Origin: J005 sp964613235
GTDB taxonomy: Bacteria > Pseudomonadota > Zetaproteobacteria > Mariprofundales > Mariprofundaceae
Assembly (NCBI GenBank): GCA_964613235.1
Contig: CAZTGM010000039.1
Coordinates: 1-17,697 of the forward strand
Direction: 5' to 3'
Length of the DNA stretch: 17,697 nt
Positions within the stretch are counted from its first letter, which is position 1. The number at the start of each line of letters is the position of its first letter. Below are positions 7,639 to 15,450 of this stretch, one piece after another. Position numbers and translations under genes: made by a program. The notes below the pieces were generated by a model. It saw nothing but the letters and a program-made list of their open reading frames with translations. It did not search any database and was not told the DNA's origin.

Positions 7639-8801
7639 ATTCGCTCCTGTCTCATGGTCTGCCAGCATAAACCTAATCTGTCAGAATGCCAGTCTCTGCA
7701 TTCCCCGTTTGCCATCGAGGCAATGATTTCCGACGCCTCGATACTGCCATCCTGCGGAAGTGCCGGATAACGGCGCGGATGCGCCAGGGCCTGTTCGAGA
7801 AACGGCAGCCATGCGCCGTCCACAAACTTCGATAGCGGCAATAATACAGCTGGTGCCTGCTGCTGCAGCCAGTCACGCAGAAACGGGTATTCGGGAAATC
7901 CCTCGCGCGGCACGAAACACAGCGGCGTGGCACTGAGCCATGCTTCGGCCAGCGTGCCATAACCGGGCTTGCAGATGACGACATCCGCCGCCTGCATCGC
8001 ATCAGGCACGGGAACCTCGACCGGATCGAAGGTATGCACATTGGACGGCCAGCTTTCGAATCTGTGCCCGGCCACCAGCAGGAAACGCCAGGATGTTATC
8101 TCGCCCAGCGCTTGCACATCGAATGCCGGCGTGCCGGAACCACCGAACATGATCAGCGCCGTTTTTTGTCGCGGCACATCCCCGAACAGGCATGTTTCCG
8201 CCTGCTTGCGGGTGCCCGCCCCCTGCCGCCCAATCAGACCGATCGGATGTTGCCGTAAAAAAATGGCCATATCCATGCTCAACGGCAGTTTGAGCAAAGC
8301 ATCGGCAGCGCGATAGGCTGCGGCAATATGCTGCATCACCGGATCGTTTTCAGCGATGAAAGGACGATAGATCTCATGCCAGTCCAGACTACCCAGGGCC
8401 AGACTGCGAATATCCGCTGCTGCCGCCGCAGCAAAGGCCAGCGGCGCAATATCGCTGACGACCAGATCTACTTTTTCCGCCTGTAACCATGCCGATTCCG
8501 TAGCCACGCGCCGGTCCCAGTCGGCATGAAACCGCTGCAAGGCCTTGAGCGTAGCAGACATATCCTCTTCGATGGCACTATGCTGGATAACACCGACATC
8601 TACGGGCGTATGCCGGCAATAATGAATCGGTTGCGACAGCCGTTTATGCACTTCCCGTTCGGGCAAGGTGCTGCGCAACAGCAAGCGCAGCGACGGATAT
8701 ATATGCTGCAGGCGATCAATCACCGGGGCAACCTGCGCCCAGTGCCCGAAACCATGCGCACTAACATAGAAGGCAATCGTCGATGGCATCGCTTTTAGCA
8801 T
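7635..8801 (-). CDS. GT-B fold glycosyltransferase, MurG/L-arabinokinase N-domain-like
   Basis: About 388 residues. The N-terminal half has the glycine-rich HGFGH (16-20) and VVSDIAP (114-120). The C-terminal half has MFGGSG (218-223) and CKPGYGTLAEA (277-287), the nucleotide-sugar-binding pattern of GT-B enzymes such as MurG. The order HGFGH, then a WL...DLVVSD segment, then W..IY resembles the N-terminal domain of plant L-arabinokinase more than MurG, but no GHMP kinase domain follows. Donor and acceptor cannot be told. Start is uncertain: ATG 8801 overlaps the stop of the amidase gene by 7 nt, and ATG 8789 (4 residues shorter) lies 5 nt after it; neither has a strong ribosome binding site. 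Its TGA overlaps the DUF1841 GTG. No signal peptide, so probably cytoplasmic. Confidence 0.8.
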   Translation of the reverse strand: MLKAMPSTIAFYVSAHGFGHWAQVAPVIDRLQHIYPSLRLLLRSTLPEREVHKRLSQPIHYCRHTPVDVGVIQHSAIEEDMSATLKALQRFHADWDRRVATESAWLQAEKVDLVVSDIAPLAFAAAAAADIRSLALGSLDWHEIYRPFIAENDPVMQHIAAAYRAADALLKLPLSMDMAIFLRQHPIGLIGRQGAGTRKQAETCLFGDVPRQKTALIMFGGSGTPAFDVQALGEITSWRFLLVAGHRFESWPSNVHTFDPVEVPVPDAMQAADVVICKPGYGTLAEAWLSATPLCFVPREGFPEYPFLRDWLQQQAPAVLLPLSKFVDGAWLPFLEQALAHPRRYPALPQDGSIEASEIIASMANGECRDWHSDRLGLCWQTMRQERM

Positions 8802-9595
8802 CGCCTGTGCGCCAGCGCTGGCAGACGGTTGCGCACATCCGCCAGCCGTTGCAGGGAAATATCGGCCAGCACCACGCCCTCATCATCCGCCCGCGAAGCC
8901 AGCACCTCGCCCCAGGGATCGACAATCATCGAATGTCCCCAGCAGTGGCGCCCATCGGGCTGTTCGCCACATTGACCGGCAGCGAGCAGATAGCACTGGT
9001 TCTCGATGGCCCTGGCACGCAACAGCGTTTCCCAGTGCGCCCGGCCGGTCGGCACGGTGAACGCGGCAGGCACGCTAAGCAGATTGCAGCCTTGCGCGGC
9101 ATAATGACGATACAGTTCCGGAAAGCGGAGATCGTAACATATGCTCAGACCGATACGCAGTCCGTCCAGTTCGGCCTGCACCGGTGCAGCGCCGGGCATG
9201 ACAATAGCGGATTCGTGATAGTCCGCATGCTCCAGCCGTACATCGAACAGATGCATCTTGTCATAAACGGCAACGCAGCACCCATCTGCATCAACAACCA
9301 TGCAACTGTTGCGCACCTTGTCCGGCGCGGATGCGCGCAACAGCGTACTGCCGCCGATGATGGCCATGTGCAGCCATCTGGCCTGCGCGCAAAGAAATGC
9401 TCTGACCGATGAATCCCGCTCATCTTCCGCCTGCCGCAACCGCATATCATCATCTTCGGCCATCAGCGCAAAGTTTTCCGGCAACAAGGCCAGCGATGCG
9501 CCCTGCGCCGCAGCCTCGCGCAACCATTGCGCTGCGCGTTGCAGGTTGGCTTCGCGGTCCCTGCCCGAACGCATCTGAATGGCGGCAAGGCGCAT
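8795..9595 (-). CDS. Carbon-nitrogen hydrolase, Nit1-type (deaminated glutathione amidase-like)
   Basis: A 266-residue nitrilase-superfamily amidase with the Glu-Lys-Cys catalytic triad: Glu40 in LLPENF, Lys113 in YDKMHLFDV and Cys153 in SICYDLRFPEL. YDKMHLFDV and CYDLRFPELYR are typical of the Nit1/NitFhit branch, whose studied members hydrolyse deaminated glutathione, a side product of aminotransferases. This is metabolite repair. The substrate is inferred from family only. I chose ATG 9595 because conserved sequence starts at MRLAAIQM. It lies 1 nt after the DUF4438 stop (TGAGATG), so translation is probably coupled. The longer frame from 9676 lies inside the upstream gene. Length is normal for the branch. 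Confidence 0.9.
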   Translation of the reverse strand: MRLAAIQMRSGRDREANLQRAAQWLREAAAQGASLALLPENFALMAEDDDMRLRQAEDERDSSVRAFLCAQARWLHMAIIGGSTLLRASAPDKVRNSCMVVDADGCCVAVYDKMHLFDVRLEHADYHESAIVMPGAAPVQAELDGLRIGLSICYDLRFPELYRHYAAQGCNLLSVPAAFTVPTGRAHWETLLRARAIENQCYLLAAGQCGEQPDGRHCWGHSMIVDPWGEVLASRADDEGVVLADISLQRLADVRNRLPALAHRRC

Positions 9596-9596
9596 C

Positions 9597-10481
9597 TCAG
9601 ACAGCGTAGCGTCCAATCCCCTTGATTGCGCCCAGGTTCGCCTCGTCACTGAGCACCGGCACAAGCTTGCCGTCACAGGCGCTCATCAGCGTCATCATGC
9701 CCGGTCCGTGGCCGCCCAGCGGCGAGTCCGAATGAATGACGATGCCGATCGTGATCGCGCCCTTGCGGTATGTCCGGCCATAGCGGTTGTCATGATCAAG
9801 CACGGCGACAAAATCGCCGAAACGCAACCGTTCCAGGCTATACTCCTCCACAACGGCGCGGTCATGGCAAAGAATATCGTAATCACCGGTCGTCACCGAC
9901 AGCGCGCCGATGCCGGATCCCATCGCATGGCCAGGCACTATCACATGCACCGGCACTTCGATACGGCCATCTGGCAACTCCTTCAAGCCCCAAGCCTCCA
10001 GCACGTCCGGATCGAGGTTGTAGATATGTACGTCCGGGTGATCGACCAGCTTCAACCCCTGGCCATAGCCGCGCACGAGAAACTTGTCGTCACAGGTCAA
10101 CAGATCCAGTGTCTCATCGGGGAAATCGAGCATCAGGTGTTCAACGCCGCCGTGATGTCCGATTACGGTACCTTTCGCGCCTTTGGCCTCGCCGGAAATG
10201 ACGCGCACCTCGTTGCCACAACAGGACAGGAACTGGAAGCCGGCCTCGGCCTTGCGATTCTTGTGCGATAACGTGGCCGACACACCCGGTTCGAGATGTT
10301 CGCCGGCCCAGCCGAATACCGAATCGCCAACTTTCACATTATAAGTAATGCCGCCGGTCGAGGGCCAGGCGAAAATCTCCCCATCGGCCCCGATCTCGAA
10401 TGGCGCCCACTGATTGGCGGGCGATACACCGCCCTGCACAGCGGTCATGACCAATTGTTCGCGATTGTTCTTCAGGCCCAT
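9597..10481 (-). CDS. DUF4438 domain-containing protein
   Basis: 294 residues resembling the DUF4438 family, known from a Thermotoga protein of solved structure but unknown function. Features are many glycine- and histidine-rich turns (GTVIGHHGGVEHLML, VPGHAMGSGIGALS, SDSPLGGHGPGM) and Asp/His-rich segments (LDHDNRYGRTYRKGAI). These could build a ligand or metal site, but no catalytic motif can be assigned. No signal peptide or membrane segment is seen. The ATG has AGAGG 6 nt upstream. The preceding gap to tatD (10482-10528) is the only one of any size in the array and is AT-rich with a weak CTTTTC/GAAAAAG hairpin (10510-10527). An internal promoter could lie there, though I found no convincing -35/-10. 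The Nit1-type amidase starts 1 nt after its stop, suggesting linked roles. Confidence 0.8.
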   Translation of the reverse strand: MGLKNNREQLVMTAVQGGVSPANQWAPFEIGADGEIFAWPSTGGITYNVKVGDSVFGWAGEHLEPGVSATLSHKNRKAEAGFQFLSCCGNEVRVISGEAKGAKGTVIGHHGGVEHLMLDFPDETLDLLTCDDKFLVRGYGQGLKLVDHPDVHIYNLDPDVLEAWGLKELPDGRIEVPVHVIVPGHAMGSGIGALSVTTGDYDILCHDRAVVEEYSLERLRFGDFVAVLDHDNRYGRTYRKGAITIGIVIHSDSPLGGHGPGMMTLMSACDGKLVPVLSDEANLGAIKGIGRYAV

Positions 10482-10528
10482 ATTTTACCTCTTTTATTCA
10501 TTACTTGGACTTTTCATCAAGAAAAAGA

Positions 10529-11311
10529 TTAACACCCCTCAATACCGAACACACGACAGGCATTGGCGGTGGTTTGCGCGGCGAGCTCGGGCAGTGCGAC
10601 CCCTTTCACCTCGGCGATACAGGCGGCTACATGTGCAACGAATGCCGGTTCGTTGCGTTTGCCGCGATGCGGCACCGGCGCAAGATACGGCGCATCGGTT
10701 TCGACAAGCAGGCGGTCGAGCGGCACGTATGCCGCCGCTTCGCGCAAGGCCTCATTGCGCTTGAATGTCACATTGCCGGAAAAGGAAATATGCATGCCCA
10801 AATCAAGCGCCTGTGCCGCCACCTCCCTGCTCGAGGAAAAGCAGTGCATGATTCCGCCGATGTCCTGCACTTTCTCCTCGCGCAGCACATCGAGCACCAC
10901 CTCGTCGGCATCGCGCATATGCACGATAACCGGCTTACCGCAGGCGTGCGCCGCCCGCAGGTGCGTACGAAAACGCGCCTGCTGCACCTCGGGCGCAACC
11001 CGGTGGCGGAAAAAGTCCATGCCGGTCTCGCCAATGGCCACGCAACGGGGATGCGCAGCCTGTTCCAGCAACTGCGCAACCTCCGGCTCCGCCTCAACTT
11101 CATGATTCGGATGCACGCCGGTGGAAAACCAGACATGTTCATGCGTTTCCGCAAGAACTTTCAGACGCGCATGCTGCGCCAGCTCGACTGACACGGCGAC
11201 AATACGCCGCACGCCGGCATCGCGCATGCGCGCGAACGCCGCATCGCGATCATCATCGAAATGCGGGAAATCGATATGGCAATGCGTGTCGAACAGCGCT
11301 ATCTCAGCCAT
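10529..11311 (-). CDS. tatD: TatD family metal-dependent DNase/hydrolase
   Basis: A 260-residue TIM-barrel metallohydrolase, the normal TatD length. All metal ligands are visible: His10 and His12 in FDTHCHID, Glu95 in AIGETGMDF, His131 in VIVHMRDA, His156 in GIMHCFSS and Asp206 in LVETDAPYL. TatD-family enzymes are 3'-5' exonucleases or deoxyribonucleases on damaged DNA; despite the name they are not needed for Tat export. I chose ATG 11311 because FDTHCHID must be near the N-terminus. The frame is open 56 codons further up, inside the cbbY-like gene, but that part is unrelated. It overlaps the end of the cbbY-like gene by 8 nt and has no strong ribosome binding site, so it is probably translated by coupling. 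Confidence 0.93.
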   Translation of the reverse strand: MAEIALFDTHCHIDFPHFDDDRDAAFARMRDAGVRRIVAVSVELAQHARLKVLAETHEHVWFSTGVHPNHEVEAEPEVAQLLEQAAHPRCVAIGETGMDFFRHRVAPEVQQARFRTHLRAAHACGKPVIVHMRDADEVVLDVLREEKVQDIGGIMHCFSSSREVAAQALDLGMHISFSGNVTFKRNEALREAAAYVPLDRLLVETDAPYLAPVPHRGKRNEPAFVAHVAACIAEVKGVALPELAAQTTANACRVFGIEGC

Positions 11312-12062
11312 GCATGATCGCCCGAAGATGCGCCAGCGTGACGTGGTGCAGATCAGACAGCCCATGCGGATTGGCAAACACATGTACCGGCGGTGCCTCC
11401 GGCTCACCCAGTTCGGAGACAACCAGATCCGCGCCGGCGAAATCATGATCCCGGGTATAATCGTTGATTGTGACAACACACTTCAGCCCGGCCGCGGCCG
11501 CGGCCTTCCAGCCATTGCTGGAGTCTTCCATGGCCAGCGTTTCATGCGATGACACGCCCAGCTGATCCATGGCATAGCTATAGATATCCGGCGCCGGTTT
11601 CTTGGCCGGTACGATATCGCCGGCAGCCAGTACGGCAAAACGGTCAAACCACTCCGCGCCCAGCGAATGCTCGATTAACGCATCGAGTGCCGCCGGCGTC
11701 GTTGTGGTAGCTACACCCAGCGTGATCCCCGCAGCATAGGCGTCCTCCAGCAAACGGCGCACACCTGGACGCAGGGGTATGCGGCCGGACGCAATCAGGT
11801 TCTGATAATGGGTCGTTTTCAACGCATGCAAACGGGCGATATCTTCATCCTGCGGCACATCCGAACCCAGGCGTTCATGATCAAAACGAATGCGTTCCTT
11901 GCCACCGGTAACGGCCAGCAATTCGCCATAGGTCGGCACATCCCAGCGCCTGTCCACCCCCGCTTCCTCAAACGCAAGGTTGAAGGCCACACGGTGCCCG
12001 TCGCGCTCGGTATCGGCCAGCGTACCATCCACATCCCATAATATACATTTCAGTTCAGCCAT
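11304..12062 (-). CDS. CbbY-like HAD-IA phosphatase
   Basis: A 252-residue HAD hydrolase. DVDGTLADTERDGHR (10-24) gives the nucleophile Asp10 and general acid Asp12. Thr119-Thr122 lie in the second motif, Lys155 is in KKPAPDIY, and Glu179-Asp180 are in MEDSSNG. The TERDGHRVAFN and VTGGKERI (51-58) blocks are characteristic of CbbY, which in Rhodobacter dephosphorylates xylulose-1,5-bisphosphate, a Rubisco inhibitor. The exact substrate is inferred. CbbY homologues also occur outside Calvin-cycle organisms, and no Rubisco gene is in the window. The start is supported by AAGGAG (12068-12073) 5 nt upstream. It is the first gene of the minus-strand array, back to back with clpS, only 43 bp away. 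Confidence 0.87.
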   Translation of the reverse strand: MAELKCILWDVDGTLADTERDGHRVAFNLAFEEAGVDRRWDVPTYGELLAVTGGKERIRFDHERLGSDVPQDEDIARLHALKTTHYQNLIASGRIPLRPGVRRLLEDAYAAGITLGVATTTTPAALDALIEHSLGAEWFDRFAVLAAGDIVPAKKPAPDIYSYAMDQLGVSSHETLAMEDSSNGWKAAAAAGLKCVVTINDYTRDHDFAGADLVVSELGEPEAPPVHVFANPHGLSDLHHVTLAHLRAIMHG

Positions 12063-12071
12063 GCCTGCTCC

Positions 12072-12099
12072 TTGGAAGATCGGATTGTCAGGGTAGCAT
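12072..12099 (+). promoter_or_regulatory. Weak candidate sigma70 promoter for clpS
   Basis: TTGGAA (12072-12077) and TAGCAT (12094-12099) are 16 nt apart, each matching consensus at 4 of 6 positions. A start site about 7 nt downstream would fall at or next to the clpS ATG (12106), implying a leaderless transcript. That would fit the lack of a good clpS ribosome binding site. The match is weak and could be chance. Confidence 0.22.
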
Positions 12100-12105
12100 T
12101 CGACC

Positions 12106-12441
12106 ATGAGCCAGATTTCGCTACCCGAACAGACGCACAAGACTGCTGCAGAAACAGCGGAACCTCAACTGAAACGGCCGCCGATGTATCAGGTTTTCAT
12201 GCTCAATGACGATTTCACACCGATGGATTTTGTTGTCGAGATGCTAATGCTGCATTTTCAGAAAACGATAGCGGAAGCAACAGACATTATGCTCAAAATT
12301 CACAATCAGGGTAAAGGCTTATGCGGCATTTACCCGCGCGATATTGCCGAGAGCAAAACTCATGTCGTGGAAAATACTAGCCGCAGAGAAGGGCATCCGC
12401 TACGCTGTGTTATGGAAAAGGCTGACAATGAGCAGACATAA
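12106..12441 (+). CDS. clpS: ATP-dependent Clp protease adaptor ClpS
   Basis: A 111-residue adaptor that binds N-degron substrates and hands them to ClpA. The N-end pocket residues are visible: Asn34 and Asp35 in MLNDDFTPM and His66 in KIHNQGKG, the same numbering as in E. coli ClpS. An unstructured N-terminal stretch of about 25 residues precedes PPMYQV, as in the family; it normally inhibits or engages ClpA. AESKTHVVE near residue 82 is the usual ClpA-contact region. I chose ATG 12106 to keep the N-terminal extension. Its ribosome binding site is poor (AGGG about 12 nt upstream), and an ATG at 12184 would cut the extension off. clpA follows after 88 bp, with no terminator visible. Confidence 0.95.
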   Translation: MSQISLPEQTHKTAAETAEPQLKRPPMYQVFMLNDDFTPMDFVVEMLMLHFQKTIAEATDIMLKIHNQGKGLCGIYPRDIAESKTHVVENTSRREGHPLRCVMEKADNEQT

Positions 12442-12529
12442 ACCGCATAACGGCAAGGGTTACCGAAGTGCAATCTGCGGCGTAAAAATGATCAGCTGAC
12501 AGCGACTATACTTGGAGTAAGGAGGCGAC

Positions 12530-14785
12530 ATGGGCATTCTCAATGAAGAACTCGAGCAGACGCTGAATGATGTTTTTCGTCAGGCCCACCTGCAACGCAA
12601 CGAATTCGTCACCATTGAGCATTTGCTACTGGGGCTGCTGGAAAACCCGGAAGCACGCGGCATACTGGAAGCCTGCGATGCTGACATCCCCCTACTGCAG
12701 GAAAAGTTGCAGGAATTCATTCACAATCATGTCGCTATTCTGCCGGGTGATAATCGGGAAACGACGGCCAGCATCGGCCTGCAGCGCGTCATCCAGCGCG
12801 CTGTCATGCAGGTACAGGCTTCGGGACGTACAGAAGTCACCGGCGCCAATATTCTCGTCGCCATTTTTGCCGAAACGGAATCGCATGCCGTGTATTTCCT
12901 CAAACAAATGGGCATCACCCGCCTGGATGTGGTCAGTCGAATTGCGCACAGTTCCTCTACGGCCATTGAAGAAGAACACCACCCCGGCATTGACGAAGAG
13001 CATGATACCGGAAGTGAAAAGAAGAAGTCCGCGCTGGCGCAATATTGCATCGACCTATCTGCTCAGGCGCGAGACGGCCATATCGATCCGCTGATCGGAC
13101 GCAAACAGGAATTGCAACGCATCATGCATATCCTGTGTCGCCGGCGCAAAAACAATCCCTTGCTCGTTGGCGAGGCCGGCGTTGGTAAAACAGCCATTGC
13201 CGAAGGGCTGGCGCTGAAAATCATCAATGGCGATGTGCCTGAAGTTCTGCAATCGGCATCGCTGTACGCGCTTGATATGGGGGCACTGCTGGCCGGCACA
13301 AAATACCGTGGTGATTTTGAGGAACGTCTGAAAAACGTTATTGCCGAACTGGGCAAACAGGACAAGGCCATCCTGTTTATCGATGAAATCCACACCATTA
13401 TCGGTGCGGGTTCTGCCAGCGGCGGCACCATGGATGCCTCAAACCTTCTCAAGCCCGCCCTGGCACGTGGTAATCTGCGTTGCATCGGTGCAACGACACA
13501 TCAGGAATTTCGCAATCTGTTTGAAAAGGACCGTGCATTGTCCCGCCGTTTCCAAAAGGTCGATGTGCCGGAACCCGGCATCGAGGAGGCCATTGAGATC
13601 CTCAAGGGGCTCAAACCTCACCTTGAAGCACACCATGAAGTCCGCTACAGTCAGACGGCCATTGAGCAGGCAGCCAGACTGGCCAAGCGTCACCTGCAGG
13701 ATCGCAACCTGCCCGATTCCGCTATCGATGTGCTGGATGAGGCCGGTGCCGCCATTCGTGTGCGACCGGAAAGCAAACGGCGGCGCACGCAAATTACCGT
13801 GCATGATATTGAAACCACCGTGGCTGCCATTGCCCGCATCCCGTCCCATCAGGTGAAATCTTCGGATCGCAAACGTCTGGCGCATCTGGAGCGCAATCTG
13901 AAGCTGAGCGTGTTTGGTCAGGACACCGCCATCGAGCAGCTGGCCACCCACATCAAACTTTCCCGCGCGGGGCTGGCGCATCCGGAAAAACCGATCGGCA
14001 GCTTCCTGTTTTCCGGCCCCACAGGTGTCGGCAAAACCGAAGTTGCGCGCCAGCTGGCACGCATCATGGGCATCGAACTGATCCGCTTCGATATGTCCGA
14101 ATATATGGAGTCTCATACCGTATCACGGCTCATCGGCGCGCCTCCCGGCTATGTCGGCTTTGATCAGGGCGGCCTGCTCACCGAAGCCGTAAGCAAGCAT
14201 CCGCATGCAGTGCTGCTACTTGATGAAATTGAAAAGGCACATCCCGACCTGTTCAATTTGCTACTGCAGATTATGGATCACGGCACACTGACCGATAACA
14301 ATGGCCGCAAAGCGGATTTCCGCCATATTGTACTGATCATGACCAGCAATGCCGGCGCCTTTGAATTGCAGAAAAAACTGCTCGGCTTCAATCCGCAGCC
14401 ACGTCAGGGTGACGACAGCGAAGCCATCAAACGCATCTTCTCGCCGGAATTTCGCAATCGCCTGGATGCCATCATCCCGTTCGCTCCGCTTTCCGAAGAA
14501 GTCATCCTGCACATCGTCGACAAATTCATCATCGAACTGGAATGCCAGTTGCAGGAAAAACGCGTCGAAATAGCCATCAGCGATGCCGCCAAACGCTGGC
14601 TGGCACAGCGCGGACACGATCCGTTGATGGGCGCACGCCCCATGGCCCGCCTCATTCAGCAACAGATCAAACAGAAACTGGCCGATGAAATCCTGTTCGG
14701 CGCGCTACAAAAAGGCGGCAAGGCACGCATTGACATCGGTGAACATGGCCTGACGGTTACCGTTCCCGCCAGACAATCTGCCTGA
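12530..14785 (+). CDS. clpA: ATP-dependent Clp protease ATP-binding subunit ClpA
   Basis: A 751-residue double AAA+ unfoldase. The Clp-N domain covers about 1-140. D1 has Walker A GEAGVGKT (214-221) and Walker B ILFIDE (281-286). D2 has Walker A GPTGVGKT (496-503) and Walker B VLLLDE (561-566), with the pore-loop GYVGFDQGG segment near 540-548. There is no long ClpB-type middle domain, so this is ClpA. The ClpP-docking loop reads LGF (618-620) in place of the IGL of E. coli ClpA; hydrophobic-Gly-hydrophobic variants occur in the family. A strong AAGGAGG (12519-12525) sits 4 nt before the ATG. Next to clpS, it forms the N-degron degradation pair; clpP is not in the window. trmO begins 5 nt after the stop and is probably cotranscribed. 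Confidence 0.96.
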   Translation: MGILNEELEQTLNDVFRQAHLQRNEFVTIEHLLLGLLENPEARGILEACDADIPLLQEKLQEFIHNHVAILPGDNRETTASIGLQRVIQRAVMQVQASGRTEVTGANILVAIFAETESHAVYFLKQMGITRLDVVSRIAHSSSTAIEEEHHPGIDEEHDTGSEKKKSALAQYCIDLSAQARDGHIDPLIGRKQELQRIMHILCRRRKNNPLLVGEAGVGKTAIAEGLALKIINGDVPEVLQSASLYALDMGALLAGTKYRGDFEERLKNVIAELGKQDKAILFIDEIHTIIGAGSASGGTMDASNLLKPALARGNLRCIGATTHQEFRNLFEKDRALSRRFQKVDVPEPGIEEAIEILKGLKPHLEAHHEVRYSQTAIEQAARLAKRHLQDRNLPDSAIDVLDEAGAAIRVRPESKRRRTQITVHDIETTVAAIARIPSHQVKSSDRKRLAHLERNLKLSVFGQDTAIEQLATHIKLSRAGLAHPEKPIGSFLFSGPTGVGKTEVARQLARIMGIELIRFDMSEYMESHTVSRLIGAPPGYVGFDQGGLLTEAVSKHPHAVLLLDEIEKAHPDLFNLLLQIMDHGTLTDNNGRKADFRHIVLIMTSNAGAFELQKKLLGFNPQPRQGDDSEAIKRIFSPEFRNRLDAIIPFAPLSEEVILHIVDKFIIELECQLQEKRVEIAISDAAKRWLAQRGHDPLMGARPMARLIQQQIKQKLADEILFGALQKGGKARIDIGEHGLTVTVPARQSA

Positions 14786-14790
14786 CGACT

Positions 14791-15312
14791 ATGGGTAAAA
14801 AACCACCGAAACATTACACCGAACAGATCAGGCATAGCGACAGCATCGATTTGTCTATCGAGATGACGCCCATCGGAGTCGTGCACAGCCACTATAAGGA
14901 ACGTTTTGCCGCACCACGTCAGCCAACGCTGGATACAGCTGCAGCGGCACGCATCGAACTCAAAGGTGGCATGAACCTCGAACAGGCATTAAATGACCTT
15001 GAAGACTTTTCACATATCTGGGTCATTTACTGGATGCACCTGAACCGCGGCTGGAATCCAACTGTGCTGCCGCCCAGAGGGCCAAAAGTGCGCCGCGGCC
15101 TGTTCGCCACGCGCGCCCCCCATCGCCCGAACAGTATCGGTCTTTCGGCCGTGCGCCTGCTGTGCATCGAGGGACGCATCCTGCATATTAAGGGTCACGA
15201 CATGCTCGACGGCACGCCCGTACTCGATATCAAACCCTATATCCCCTATGCTGATGCCTTCCCCGATGCGGCACATGGCTGGGCAGAGACACTGCAAACA
15301 CCATCGGATTGA
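14791..15312 (+). CDS. trmO: tRNA (N6-threonylcarbamoyladenosine(37)-N6)-methyltransferase TrmO (TsaA/UPF0066)
   Basis: A 173-residue TrmO-family protein that uses SAM to methylate t6A37 of tRNA-Thr, giving m6t6A and improving decoding. Family motifs are IGVVHSHYKERFAAPRQ (28-44), LEDFSHIWVIYWMH (70-83), TRAPHRPNSIGLS (107-119) and HDMLDGTPVLDIKPYI (136-151). These form the beta-barrel SAM-binding domain. It is shorter than the ~235-residue E. coli protein and lacks the C-terminal extension; short forms are common elsewhere. ATG 14791 follows the clpA stop by 5 nt and has no clear ribosome binding site. An alternative ATG at 14863 starts just before the conserved MTPIGVV, so the first 24 residues are uncertain. 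Its 3' end faces the response regulator gene across 138 bp with no convincing terminator. Confidence 0.92.
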   Translation: MGKKPPKHYTEQIRHSDSIDLSIEMTPIGVVHSHYKERFAAPRQPTLDTAAAARIELKGGMNLEQALNDLEDFSHIWVIYWMHLNRGWNPTVLPPRGPKVRRGLFATRAPHRPNSIGLSAVRLLCIEGRILHIKGHDMLDGTPVLDIKPYIPYADAFPDAAHGWAETLQTPSD

Positions 15313-15450
15313 GTCAGTATCCACGACGCAGTCCTGTTTCACCCAGGGTTATGCGGCGAAATCGCATGCAGCATGGTAAGCGGTTATTTTTGCTGATGAT
15401 CGACATCTTCCCCCGAAAACTTCACTCCTGACACAAATCTTGTTGTGAGG

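Noticed and set aside
12484..12512. TATACT (12507-12512) as a separate clpA promoter
   Set aside because: There is no -35 at the right distance, and the start site would fall on the ribosome binding site at 12519-12525, leaving no usable leader.
13439..14116. Minus-strand open frame of 225 codons inside clpA
   Set aside because: It lies opposite an unmistakable ClpA coding frame and has no protein-family features, so it is a codon-bias shadow.
15351..15391. ATGCG/CGCAT hairpin (15351-15367) and a later T-run as terminator between trmO and the response regulator
   Set aside because: The stem is only 5 bp with a 7-nt loop, and the T-run is about 20 nt away, so it does not fit an intrinsic terminator. 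The rest of the 138-bp gap (15313-15450) shows only a weak CACAA/TTGTG repeat at 15432-15447.
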